Source: Rhodamnia argentea | Taxonomy: Eukaryota; Streptophyta; Magnoliopsida; Myrtales; Myrtaceae | Length of the DNA stretch: 64,000 bases | Direction of reading: 5' to 3' | Assembly (NCBI RefSeq): GCF_020921035.1 | Contig: NC_063153.1 | Coordinates: 9,486,001-9,550,000, forward strand | Notes under the pieces: generated by a model | Seen by the model: the letters and a program-made list of their open reading frames with translations, nothing else | Databases searched by the model: none | What the model was told of the DNA's origin: nothing | Made by a program: the position numbers and the translations under genes | Part shown: piece by piece, positions 1-12,800 of the stretch | How the letters are laid out: each line of letters starts with the position of its first letter | Position numbering within the stretch: the first letter of the stretch is position 1

Positions 1-3000
1 GGTTACAAATTTCTAGTTATAGAGGTTTATGAACACACCATTAGCTTCCTAGTTTTATGAAATAGTTTGAGAGAAAATTTATTTCAAATTTGAAACTTAA
101 AATGCAATCTAATTATCTAGCATATTTTAACTTTTGTGGATGATTTTTCAAAATAAATTCGTAGGTTTCTAAAGTTATATATCTTTGATTCGTGCTTTCT
201 TGTGAACTTTTAGCATTTTAATATGAATGGCAAGATGGGCTGAAATGTATTTACACATTTAGCACCTTCAAACTCGTGTCAAAATCTTTTAAGGGAAAAA
301 TTTAAGCATATTTTAAAGTTTTGATCCAGTTGCTATGAGATTAAATTTACAATCGATATTAATTACTCTTTTTTAAAAGATCCTTTAGATATGTATAAAT
401 ATGTTTGACATTTGATAATGCTTTTAACAAATTAACCTCTTTCATATTTTGATATGTTAGAAAGTCCAACCCAACTGATAGGTAAAGAGGGCCTACATGA
501 ATATAAAGAGCATTGCCAAGCAATGTGGGATAATCCAAGCGACACATGAAAATTTGACTAGGCACATTTACGTGGAATTTTGACCATGCACATTTGCGAA
601 AGGATAAGTACTTGTTCTGATCCCATGTTAGAAAGTCTAACTCAATTGCTTAAGTTGATAGGTGGAGGGGGACAACATAAATATAAAGAGCATTTAAAAT
701 CCATTGTCAAACAATGTGAGATAATACTTTCACATGATCAATTTTAATTTTCGATTTTTTTTTTATCAAGATCAGCTGAATAATTAAATGAAATTTAATT
801 TCGACTTTGAAATATAGTTTCACTCATACTATGCGACAAAAAAAAAAAAAAATTAATTGTGTGTTCATAAGATGTCATAAACAGAATTTTCTTGTAAAAT
901 AAAAGATGAGACAAGACATTAGAATCGACAACATTCTTTAGGCAAAATGATAATAAGATATGGTAAACTGATGTGTAGATGGGTGTGATGGAGCATAAAG
1001 ATTGTGATTAATGAAAAAGATAATAGAAATAAAGGCAGTTTCATAGATTAGCCTAATAAAAAAGAAAAAAAACAAATTTGAGAGAGAGAGAGAGAGAGTA
1101 TTTTGGTAAGTTAACAAGAAAAAACGAGTATCTTAGCCAAAATAAGGGTGAAAATAGCACCATCCTATAAAAATGATACAAATAATTTCTAAACTTTGGT
1201 CCAATGTGCAACGATCTGCTGACATGGCTGTCGCGTGGCTGCAACCTCAGCACCACGTAGGCGTTGACCAGATCAATTCGCGTTGACCGGTCAACGTCTC
1301 GTTGGGGAAGATTGATGGACGGCTGAGAGCTTTCCGGCGACGATCAACGGTAAGATCTTGTCCGATTTGAGCGATCTAGGTACCGTTGGAATCGTCTCGA
1401 CGGTAGCTATCACATATCCAAAAATCAGTGCAATCTAACGGCGAAAACTATATGAAAACAGCAAGAATAGGTTCGGTCGTGGTGACGACCGAGTGCACGT
1501 TTTCCACGATATCAATCCAAACCAAAGCTACGACTCGCATCCATGGGGTCCGGGATACTCACCTCACGTCCCAATCGGCTCGAGGATGTCTAAAATGAGC
1601 CAAATAGCTTAAGGTATGTTCGGGTGGGTTCGAGACTCAATTATGGATTTTTATGTAAAAACATGACCAAACAAGGATAACAACACAATTAGAGATGTCC
1701 AAGGAGTAGTTTAAACCAAAGATCTTGTGAAATGGTTGAGCGAAGCAAAATTGCTATTAACGGACCTCCGAAAGCTTGAAAATGCACTTACGTTTCCGGG
1801 TAAACGAGATGGTTCGTCGCACTCCTTGAGATCACCCGAAACTTGTGGACTTTGTCTTGAAGGCTTGCTGGCGTTTGGTTACCGTCGATGAAGCTCGGGA
1901 GATCTCCCACCGAAGCTCTTCAATCACCGTTTGTGAGCTCGTGGAGGATTTTTCTTTCTTTCCTCTTTATTCCTTCAATGGTGGTCGACCCTGTTGCCGA
2001 GAGTATCCTCCCTCCCATTTTTTATCACCTAGGCTGGCCAAGCCTTCATGCGGAGGAAACATCACCTCCCTCTTTCTCACGCACTCCTGTGTCACTCAAG
2101 TGCATTCGAGTGGGTTCAAAAATGCTCCCCTCCCCTTTTAGTCGAAGAGTACAACTTAAAGCTTCTTGGATGCCCCTTTTTTGATATAATCAAAGCTTCC
2201 TTTCGACCGAGAGAGGAGACAACGATGGTAATGGTGGAGGTTGGGGGATGGCCTTCAGGAATTCAGCAATTGTTTTCCCCCAACGTGGCTGAAATACGCT
2301 CTTATCATCAAGGTCCAATGGCTTGTCATTTTAACTCGTACCGCCTGTCTAATTAAAATGCAAATGTCATATATGTTAAAAAAAAAGGAGAGATGATTTT
2401 TGTTTAGAACTAAAGTTAATTCTAATTTTTTATGCGGAAATGACTAACCAAAGTTAGTCAAAATTTAGGTGTTAACACTCACAGCCGTTGACTTCCCTTG
2501 AACCTGGTAAGCTTCGACTTTCTTGTTTTCGCTTTGTCTCAATCAGTCACTGCAGAAGACATCGCCATTGAGGGGCAGTTGGAATTCCTTCTTGAGGGAT
2601 CTCTCAAGCAGCAAAAGAAAACAAAGGGAGAGTTTTGGGGAGTGCGAGACAGATCGGGAAAGAGAGTAGGAAGAGGAATGAGGATGGAGAGTTCGGTTTT
2701 GGGGTTCTCTGGGGAAGTAAAAAAGAAGGGGACCGCTCCTTTTGGACTCACAGACGTCCACCAAGAAAGGAGGGAAGCCACAAATCCTTTTCCCCTTAAA
2801 TTCTTTTTACCTCAACCTCAGCATCGTCCACCTATCCACGACCAGCCTCTTTCACCTGCGCCCTCCAACAATCTCCTCTACCCTGATGCCCATGTTCAGC
2901 CATGACTAGTCGGCAGAATGTGGTATTTAACCGGTTCCATTGAACCTACTGGGAACCAGATCGGATTGGTAGTCCGGTTCTCGGTTCTCGACTCTTGAAG

Positions 3001-3050
3001 GGAACCGGACCGGACCGGACCGGATCGGGAACTGCTCACCCTTAATATTT
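1..3050. other. Intergenic, repeat-derived, no gene seen
   Basis: No open frame here resembles a known protein. There is a short GA tract near 1080-1098. The stretch 2920-3050 carries repeated ACCGG units (3003-3024) of the kind common in degraded transposons. The 1200-2350 part is less AT-rich than its surroundings and may be an old element. I cannot name a family. Confidence 0.5.
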
Positions 3051-3070
3051 GTGATCGATCAAGCTTTTTA

Positions 3071-3325
3071 TGTGCGCTCCAATGATGTACAGTGGATCAA
3101 TGTGTAGTGCCACAAATGGTAACAATTACTCCGTTTATATTACCAAAGTTTTATGTGGTCCAGGCCATGCTATAAGTTAAACTACGGTCCTTGCTACATT
3201 ACTTATCATCGCCAATTTTTACTATCAAAACCCAACTCCGTCCAGCTCTTTCGTTGCGCGATATCGCGCGGGACCTTAGGGGAACATGGAGCCCATGAAA
3301 TAAGTTTAAAGCTTAGGGATACAAA
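3071..3325 (+). pseudogene. Polygalacturonase relic A (C-terminal half fragment)
   Basis: This is a decayed piece of a glycoside hydrolase family 28 polygalacturonase gene. About 3107-3177 reads, in one frame, a degraded version of the segment after the GDD motif and ends in CGPGHAIS, the family's catalytic-His region (GxGHGISIGS). About 3270-3300 reads LGEHGAHE, matching the next conserved block (SLGxxGAHxTVEEV) of the fuller gene at 22-26 kb. Stops and frame changes lie between the blocks, no acidic catalytic motif survives, and no other exons are visible. It shares the wording GEHGAHE with relic B near 20.8 kb, whereas the fuller gene reads GAHGAHD. Assignment to the family is secure; function is excluded. 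Confidence 0.75.
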
Positions 3326-4544
3326 TATCATATTCGAACAAAAGCACGATACAAATGCTATGCATGAAATTTTGGAGAACTTAATGGTTCACATTTCACG
3401 CAAGGATAGCGTACGTCACGTCCATTTTGGAGAAATTTGGATAGCACGGTTTGTTTCAGAAAAAAATGAACGATTTGAAAACTATTTTGTTAAAAATAAT
3501 TGCTTCTATCGTTTCATATAATTAGTCAATACATAATGTTTTTCATTATCGACAACATTGGTTATTTTTTTTAAGCAATAAAAGCGATTTTTTTTAGGAA
3601 AATATTTTTCAAATCATTAATTTTTTGCGAAACAAATGAATCCTTAAAACGAGGTTATTTTGGTTAACAAAACATATTTTCAAAATGGGTGAACCTTCAG
3701 TGTCAGCTTCCGACGGAGGGTCTAATTCGGAACCTAATCAATTCGAATTCAAAACCAAATTCAAATATAGGTCCATTTCTTTTGCTGAAAAAATTGTCAT
3801 TGGAAAATGTTCTCGGGAAATTCAATTACAAAGAAAGCAAACTTGGTGTTTGTTGGTGCTGAAAACAATTTTTTTTTTTTTCAAAACTGAAAACATGTAG
3901 AATTTGATCATAAGTGAATCCATGAAAGACAGCTTGTATTGTTGTAATGACTAACAAACTGGAATCGACGTCTTCTCTTTTAATTTGTAATCCATCAAAA
4001 TAACAAATTGCAATAGTTACCAAAAAAAAAAATAAATAAGGAAAGAATAACGGAATCATATTTATGAAATATTATGTATGATGGTGCTTTTGGGATTGTA
4101 AAACAACACGAGCGTTAACGAAGTATATTCAGGAGATAGTAAACAGAATTTATGAAAAAATTGTACGAGACTTCCAAAAAAAAACTTATGACAGATAGGA
4201 AATAGACACGGAGGGACCTGTTCTTCTCCCATAGATGCGCAGCAAACATCAATTAGTAAGGCTTGCCAGAAAGCAAAGTTGTCTTCCCCAACCTAAACTT
4301 GTTGGTTTTAGTATGTGGAAAACGATTTCCATGATCGACTAGTTTTTAGTCATTCCAACTTTGGAAATTCTGAAATCAATATCCTTGTAAATAGTTTTTC
4401 ATAAAAAAAATTGATCCTAAAGGTCAAAATCCAATCATAATTGATCTGTTTCTTGTGATCTTCTCATCGTTATATGTTAAGAGTCAAAATCTGATGTGCT
4501 GTTCTAATTTGTAAAGTCTTGATTGCCGATGATTCTCCTCCTTT
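3326..4544. other. Intergenic, nothing recognised
   Basis: AT-rich sequence with poly-A and poly-T runs. I see no gene, no terminal repeats and no RNA gene. Confidence 0.5.
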
Positions 4545-4995
4545 CTTTGAAAAAATTACCAAAAAAATCCTAAACATATTACAATTATGCCAATTCAATT
4601 CTAAACCTTTTAGTTTTTTACCGATTCAGTCCTAAGCTTTTGCGATTGTGTCATTTCGGTGGATCCGGCTAATTTTGGCTGGCCGGTGTTGACGTGGAAG
4701 CCGGCCGATTGGTGAATTTTGTTATGATTTTGTTATTATATTATATTATATTATTTCTTTTTATTTTTCCTTTTTTTCCTTCCCCCTCCCCTCCCCACCT
4801 CCAGCCGGTTGCCGAATATTTTCTTTTATAATTTTTAATAAAAAATTTGATTTTTTATGAAATTATTAAAATTTGTTCACATCAGCCAACATCCATGTCA
4901 TGATTTTCGAAGAATATGACTAAATAAGCAAACTTAAAAGATTCAAGATTGAATTAGCAAAAATGTGAAAGATTTTGGCTTTTTTGACAATTTGC
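4545..4995. mobile_element. Short inverted-repeat element (MULE/MITE-like)
   Basis: The left end (about 4545-4640) is an array of short phrases of the type AATTACC-AAAAA, CCAATTCAATTCTAAACC and GATTCAGTCCTAAGC. The right end (about 4925-4995) carries the same phrases in reverse complement (GATTGAATTAGCAAAA, GACAATTTGCCC). The middle holds GCCGGC-rich sequence followed by an AT-rich stretch. There is no coding sequence. Similar right ends occur near 21.55-21.66 and 26.56-26.68 kb, so this is a repeated family. Boundaries are approximate and no clean target duplication was found. Confidence 0.5.
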
Positions 4996-6690
4996 CCAGT
5001 TTAACGTGTCTTGAACTTTCTATTCATATTCAATCAAGTCCCTCAACTATATGAAAAATTTTAATATTATCCTTGAACTTGAATTAATGGAATGATAACA
5101 TTAAATATTCTCACATGGTCTAAGGAATAACATGAACGTATGAATCAAATTTAACAAATTGAAAGTTCAAAAAATAGCATTGCATATCGAGTTAAAGTTT
5201 AGAAACTATATTAAATAAATTAAAATTTTATTAATTATATTATATATTGAGCCAAAATTTAAGAATTATTTGTATCTCTTACCCTCCAAACATTATGCCA
5301 TATTTTTTTCGCGTTGTGACACCCCAGCAAATGTCATAATACCGTTGGTCGGGTTGGTTGGGGAGACATGAATTTCCTCTTGATGACGTGAGCAGTGACA
5401 TCACATAAACTCTTGTGATGACGCAAGAATGTTACATCCGTGTGGTGAGGAACGCTTTGGCAGATGTCTTGACTTCGATGACATCTTAGTCGTCCAACGT
5501 CGGGCCAAAAAAGTGTTGTACAAAAGTTAAATGGCGTGACAAGTGTACGATTCGACAATGAGTGCTCAATAAATTCGTAGAAATTTCAAACTTTCAGACA
5601 TGTCTTCATCCCGTGGTGCGCATGAAAAACGTTCCATCCTTATTTATTTTTCTTAAAATATGAGCTAATTTCATTGTTTAGCTTTCCATCTAAAATTTTG
5701 ATCCTCCCCATTTTCCTTACTCTTTCAATGATAAAATGGATTCCATATTCAGATAACTATTTTTTTTTCTTAGAAAAAAGTTCTGATATTGAGCTTTTGA
5801 GAATTACCCAAAGCTAATTTTGTATAAAAACTTAAGTGATGACTGTGATTTCCCCTCGTTTTACAAGGTAAAGTTAAAGATGTTGGATCACTCTTATGAG
5901 AAGGACACGCTAGCGCAACACAAACTCGAAATATGTTTGGAAGATTTTTTGAATCAACGATGAAAATAAAAATAAAGAAAAAAGAGGCGAAGAGATCAAT
6001 TTTCTCCCCATGATTTTCATAGAGTACGGATCTGACTGCAGTAAATCAAAATGTTATGGTATATACGCACATTCATCGTCATCGTGAAATCTATTTTACA
6101 CAAGCAGTCTAACCTAAACATGTTTATTCATTAAATTTACATTTATACCGGCACTCTCGAAATGCAAACATAAACTTGTTTATTGCATGCCGCGTCATTC
6201 TATAAAAGTAAAAGCTACTTATGTAAAGAAATCTTTATTTTCGTTGGTGCACCAAATACAAATCTATTGAAATATTTCGTTTGCAAAGTAAATGGTGGAA
6301 GAGAGGGGAAAATAATTAACTACGTGAAAATATGCTTTTTCGTATTTTTTTAGTGAATTATATTAGGTTTCAGTGCACAATCACAACGAAGTGAAACATA
6401 AAAATAGAAAAAGAAATATCACGATGCAAGATTTTATCCTAATTCAGTAAAGGATTTTACTATAATTAACACCTCACACATCTCGTTACATCATTTAAGT
6501 ACAAGCTAAGAAAAGTATATATAGTAATAAATATTCATGAGTACAAGCCTAAACTATCAATGAAAAATATGGGCTCAAATTATAAAAAATTCTCCATCGG
6601 CTCGGGGCATTGCCTTTCTGTTGATAGGCAGTATGAATCCCATCTCAATAAATTATCCAATATACAGGAGATTGATTTTTTTTTATTTTT
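4996..6690. other. Intergenic, nothing recognised
   Basis: AT-rich non-coding sequence. A less AT-rich patch with GATGACG/GATGTC-like motifs lies at 5330-5560. No gene or terminal repeat was identified. Confidence 0.5.
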
Positions 6691-6772
6691 TCAATTTTTA
6701 TGGTTGACAGCTACAATGGCGATGAGTGGTATATCATCTACAGCATGAACTTTGGCTCCATCCACAAGTTGC

Positions 6773-6780
6773 ATATAAAA
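6773..6780 (+). promoter_or_regulatory. Probable TATA box of the ankyrin/PGG gene
   Basis: ATATAAAA lies about 112 bases upstream of the first in-frame ATG at 6892. That spacing fits a start of transcription near 6805 and a leader of roughly 85 bases. Confidence 0.45.
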
Positions 6781-6891
6781 GGAGAAGACCCAAGAGAACA
6801 GAAGGCAAACTTCCACTTCAACCTCGTAAATTTCACATCTCTGCTTCAGATTTTTCACATGCTCCCGAGACGGCACGACGAGGGATCCTCC

Positions 6892-9800
6892 ATGGATAGC
6901 CAAATGAGTTGGACTTGGAAACCATTGGCCCCATTGCCAGGTAAGTTCCCTTCTTTGTTGTTCTCGTTTGATCCCATAAGTGAGATGCGAAAACTGGAAA
7001 AGTTTCGTTTTTTTTTTTTTTTCTTTTTGGATAATTCTCTTGGGACCTGGATAGGTTCTCACCGATTTATTTCTTCAGTTCCCAATTCTATCTTAGAATC
7101 ATGCTCATAGTTAAGAAAAAGGAGAGTGTTATCTCTAATAGAAAGCGTGAGAAAGAAGAATAATTTTCACAGATGCTCGCATCTGAGGCTGTGTTTTGTA
7201 CGAGGAAATTTCCCAATTTCCTGATTTCATCTCCAAAATTCACAATGAAAGTAGAGTTGGGTAGAAATTTTGGTTGCCCGGTTTTCAAAATTGAACTTTA
7301 AAACCGAAAACGATCAAACTTGCCATTGTTTTGCACCAAGATCGCTTCAAAAGCTACACCAAGCATGCTCCTACAATTGTCGCTCCTGTTTTTTCTTTTT
7401 TCTTTTTGGGTCAAAAGAATTTTCGTTCCTGTTGAAAACGCTTATTTTTTACTTGCCGAACATATTTTCCAAGAAATGGAAGGTGAAAAAGAAAAAAAAA
7501 TATTATATCGCATTACTTTATGAATGGTATGACAGATAATATCAATGGCAATATGAAATAAAAACTCACTAAAAACACATGGTCAAAAATAATTGATGAT
7601 ACAATACCTATCTTGAAGAGAACTCACGATCTCCGTTCAGGTTAACATAAATCTGTTTGTTTAAAAGTTTGCCATCTAAGTTTAAATACAGAAAATTTCA
7701 TGTTGTGAATGAGCGTGATACCAGTCATTTATAGATGATCCAAAGCATACAGAGTGTAATTAATTTTTCTAATGTTATTTATGTTATCTCTCTTTTTGAC
7801 AATAAAGAGTTTCACGTTAACATGAGTTCTGAAGGCACGACAAATGATGTAGATTCCCAAAACGGCGGCGGAACAACTGAAGGTTTGTTACTTTAAACTT
7901 TTAATTTTCATTTTTCTAAAATCTTGCGTTTCTTGCATTTTGGCCTTTTCAAATTAAAAAAAAATAATAAATTTCACTGCATATAAATGCTGACAATTTC
8001 AGATAAAATCTTTCATAATTTTTGAAATTTGAATTACATCTTGAATAATAATTGAGAAAACCCGACAAAAAAAATACTTTTTTACTTCCAAAGAGCTAAC
8101 CGAGGCGCTCATAATAGAAAGGTACGTGGAGGACTTTTAATGTGCAATTTTTGCAGCCATGCCAACAGTGGTGGTCTCCGACCAAAAAAAAAAAAAAACA
8201 GTGGTGGTCAAAGAAGAGTATCGACGATTGTTTGAAGCCGCAGTGAAAGGTGATTGGAAATCTGCCGAGAAAATCCTCGATCAAGATCCCGAAGCAATGA
8301 CGGCCGAATGTATGACCGTAAAAGGTATATCCATCACTGTGCTGCATGTTGCGGTTAAGGCCGCACAAGATCAGTTCGTTGAGAACCTAGTCAAGCGCTT
8401 GGCTCCAACATATAAAGTTCCTAGTAGTGCCCTCCACGATGCTGCCCGGGAAGGAAGAATAAGGATGGTGAAGGCATTAGTAGACAGAGTTGATGCTAAA
8501 GATGAAAATGCCAAAGATGAAATTTTATGCTTTGCCCTTGCGTATGCTATTTCATGGGCTCCTATGCAGAAGGAGGTTATCTGGTATCTGGCTAGGCGTG
8601 TAAAACAATCCGCCCCATCTTATGGGGCCATGAGCAGCCTAATTATGGCCGGCCATATGGGTAGGATTTCACGCTGACTTAGCTTATCTCATTCCTTTAC
8701 TGTTCACTTGAATTAACTTTTTTGGTTCTTGTGTCGCAAAAGACGTATTGTTGCATTTAGCTGAACGATTCCCCGACTTGGTCAAATGCCAACATACCGA
8801 CGATGATAGCCTGTTGGGAGACTTGGCGAAGATGAAGTCTCATTTCCGTAGTGGAGCGAGACTTAACTTTTGGGAAAATTTTATTTACAAATGTAGGTAC
8901 CTCTTCTTGCGCTTCTTTTGTTAGACATGTACAATTCGAACAACTCCATCCACTTGGCGTTCACTCCGTGTGTTCTTATTTTTAGGTATCCCTCTATGCT
9001 TGGTCGATACATACAACTCCAAAGACATGAAGATGGATCGAGGTAACTTTGTTAATCTGCTCAATGGATGGACTAACATGACAAAAAGCATATCATTTAG
9101 GGATCCTATTGACAAAAAAAGTTAAGGGACAAAGAGTACCTCTATTTATACCAATTAATATCTAACATAACATTTTGTAAAGTTAGTCAAGAAGTGTTAC
9201 TCAATGTCAAATTGCCAAGTATAATTATTGAGAACTGTAGATGTGGATTTCAGGCCACTGAGGTTGATTGGTCAACATTGTTTTCTAACATATTCAAGCA
9301 TTGTTAAATTTAATTAAATGTGCAATTTCCATTTCCTTAGTGCGATGGGTATCTTTTTGCTCATCATTAATTCCCAGTTTACTGACATGATTGTTTTCTC
9401 CTCTTCGTGGTGGAAGCACGTGAGCGGTTCAAGATATCACTCTGGAATCTTGCCATAAAAATAGGTACGCAAAACTGCCATGTTATTTATAGATTAAGGA
9501 TTTATTTCATCCATGGGAGAGATCTCTAATTGTTAGAGATAATTAGTGATTCTCTAGGATAATTTCTTATTTAGAGATGTTTTCTGTTGATTTTCTGTAT
9601 CTTTCAAGATTGCGCGTATATCTTTGATTGTGTGTATCTTGATTGATATATATTACTTTAGATAGTTAGATAGTGATATATTACAAAGCGTATAAACAGG
9701 CTAACGTAATGTTTATTGTGAAATATCGAATCGCGCACAAATTCCTCATTTTTTCTTCCGCCACTACAAAAAAAAAAGGATTTAGCCATGGATTTTGCCA

Positions 9801-12800
9801 CGAAAATTGACCAAAATTCGTCGCTAAACCGATTTGCGACGAAAATTAGCGACAAAAAAATATTCGTCGCCAATTCGGAGTCGCAAAATTTAGCGACGAA
9901 AAAATAAAGTTCGTCGCTAATTAGCGACGAATTTTGCGACGACTATTTATCCGTGGCTAATTAGCGACGAATAAGTTTCGTCGCAAATTAGCCACGAATT
10001 TTGCGACTAATTACTCTCCGTGGCAAATTAGCGACGAAACTTATTCGTCGCTAATTAGCCACAAAAAAAAATGTCGTCACTAAATTTAGTGACGAATTTT
10101 ATGTTCGTCGCTAAATTTAGCGACGAAAAAAGAATTTTTCTTTGCTAAATTTTGCGACGCCGGATTAGCCACGAATTTTTTTTCGTGGAAAAATTCATCG
10201 CAAAACCCAATTAGCGACGAATTTTACCGAATTTTTCGTGGCAAAATTTGCTACGAATTTTTATTGGTCGCAAAATTCGTCACAAATTTGTTACGAATTT
10301 TTATTCGTTGCAAATGTTTATCGCAAAAGGCGTGTTTCTTTTTTTAGTGTTCCTTTTTATTCAATGGCATAGGGGGTGAGGGAGTCTTGGATGGCAACGG
10401 GTCGAGGGAGTCCCCGGGCTGAGGTGGATGGCGACGGGGCTGGCGAGCTGGACGGTGGCGGAGGGGGTGGGTCTCAGCTAGAGTAGGGAGCGTCGCGGGC
10501 AGAGGAGGAGCAAAGCAGGGGGGTAGTCGGGGTGCCGGGACAAGGAGAGGGAGAGAGACCGAGAGATGGAGATCGAGGTCGAGGGCTCGGGCTCGGGCTC
10601 GGGCTCGGGGGGGACGGCTAGAGGGACGGCTGCAGGCTGTGGGTGTCGCGGCCTGAGTTGTGGGGAACAGAGAGGCGGTGGGGTGGAGGTTGACGACGGC
10701 TACGCGGGGCTGGCGGGTGAGCGGCGATGGTCGCAACCGCGGGGTGACGACGAAGGCAGGTGGTGGTCAGCTGGAGGCTGGCGTTGGCTGGGGAGGCTGC
10801 CGAATGAAGAAGAAGAAGAAGAAGAAGAAGAAGAAGACGAAGAAGAAGATGATGAATAGGGGGGAAGGGGGGTCTGTTCGCACCAAGAGGAGGAAGAGAG
10901 AAGGTGAGTGGGGGGAAGAGAGAGAAGGACGAAGAGAGAGAAGGTGAGGGGGAGGCTGCCGAATGAAGAAGAAGAAGAAGAAGAAGAAGAAGAAGAAGAT
11001 GATGAACAGGGGGGAGGGGGGGTCTGTTCGCACCAAGAGGACGAAGAGAGAGAAGGTGAGTGGGGGGAATAGAGAGAAGGATGAAGAGAGAGAAGGTGAG
11101 TGAGGTTCGGTGGGGGAAATTGAATGCTGTGGAGAGTAGAATGATAGAAAGGGGGCGGGAGAGTTTATAAAATGGGATTAGACGGGAGGAGAGAGTGGGA
11201 ATCGCAAAATTTCAAAAGTTCTCTAAAAAATTTAGCGACGAAATAAAGTCCTTCGTCGCTAATTAGCAACGAAACACATAATTTCGTCGCTAATTTTAAA
11301 AAAAAATTTTGCGACGAAAGATGAAATTCATCGCAAAATTTGCGACAAATTCTCATTTCGTCGCAAAATGCTGATATAAATTAAATAAAAAAGAAAAAAT
11401 AATAATTAGCGACGAAAAAATAATTTCGTCACTAATTTCCAGAATAAATTAAATAAATTTGCGACGAAATGTATTATTTCGTTGCAAATTTAGCGATGAA
11501 CACTGTTTTTTCGTCGCAAATTAAATAAATTGAACATTTTCTTTTCTTTTTTTTTTCCTTCATATTAGCGACGAATAATACATTTCGTCGCTAAATTGGC
11601 GACGAAAATAATGAATCATCGCTAATTTTAATATTTTCTTTGTTATTTTTATTCATAGTGCTAATTTTGCGACGAAAAGAAAAGTTCGTCGCTAATTAGC
11701 GACTAACGTCGATTTTCGTCGCTAACTTTTAATAAAAGAATTTGTGACGAAAAAGGACGTTCGTCGCTAATTGGCGACGAAGCCCATTTTCGTCGCAAAG
11801 GAGATAGCGACGAATTAGCGACGAATAATTATTTCATGGCCATTTTCGTCGCAAATTAGCCACGAAAAATTTTTCGTGGCTATTTTCATCGCTAATTAGC
11901 CACGAAAAAGTTTTCGTGGCTATTTTCGTCGCTAATTAGCCACGAAAAATTTTTCGTGGCTATTTTTGTCGCAAATTAGCGACGAATTATTTTTCATCGC
12001 TATAGTCGTCACTAATGGGCGACGAATGTTTTTGTCGCTTATTTCGTCGCAAATAGCGACGAATATTTATTTTGTCACTATTTTCATCGGAAATTAGCGA
12101 CGAATTTTTTTCGTGGCTAAATCCGTGTTTTTTTTGTAGTGCGCATTATTGTTTTCAACTTGGTACCAAAGCTACTGATCATTTGGAAACGGGTGCACAT
12201 CGCACCCGGTGCACCTTGAGAATCCCGATACACACCCAAATAAATCCATCCCCGTGCCGAGAATCCCAATACACACCCAACAGAATCCATCCCCGCAGCT
12301 CGCTTAATAGTGTTCACTCCGTGTGCGCGAGTCCTTTCCATGATAGGAGTCCTTTCTATGATGGTAATGTTTCAACGCCAACTACAATGGTTTTCATAGA
12401 GTGGCTTTTCTTTCGATGCCAGCCATACAGACCACATCACTTAATAACTATTTTCCAAGCCAGCCGTATAGACTGCTTGATACTACGATGCCAGCCATAT
12501 AGGCCGCGTAATTCAGATTCTGCTTTGCAAGCCAGCCGCATCGGCTGCTTGCTGTTTTCCCTCCGGCTTGCGACTTTTCGTGAGTCATTTGAAGAAGTCG
12601 ATACATCATTAGACTCGCTGATCTCGGACCAGCTAAATCTAGAAGTTTCACCCCAAATAGTTGGAAGCCACCTCACGCATAGCCACATGTCTCCTTGCCA
12701 AGGATCCACCAAGCCCGCCATTAAGTGCTGATTTCGTGGAGAAACAACTTTTCGTGGCACTATTACATTTATTTCAAACTCAAGTTTGACTTAGTAATCA

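Noticed and set aside
2498-2905. A 135-residue open frame with an overlapping minus-strand frame
   Set aside because: Basic and low-complexity in character, with no domain and no splice context. Probably chance in a less AT-rich repeat remnant.
8157-8660. Treating the 8.2-kb and 13.5-14.6-kb ankyrin/PGG parts as two genes
   Set aside because: Intermediate exons at 8743, 8986 and 9417 link them in exact phase, and the separating sequence is explained by nested transposons.
10344-11036. Pro/Ser/Arg-rich, Glu-rich and Phe-rich open frames in the CACTA core
   Set aside because: They come from GAA arrays and purine-rich low-complexity sequence, and are duplicated with the 159-base repeat. No domain is present.
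9780-12120. Regularly spaced short repeats resembling a CRISPR array
   Set aside because: The repeats occur in both orientations with irregular spacing, lie between CACTA ends with a target duplication, and the genome is a plant's.
12072-12731. A 219-residue open frame
   Set aside because: It runs across the CACTA right end, the LTR end, the primer site and the LTR element interior, so it cannot be an original gene. It contains internal short repeats and no known domain.
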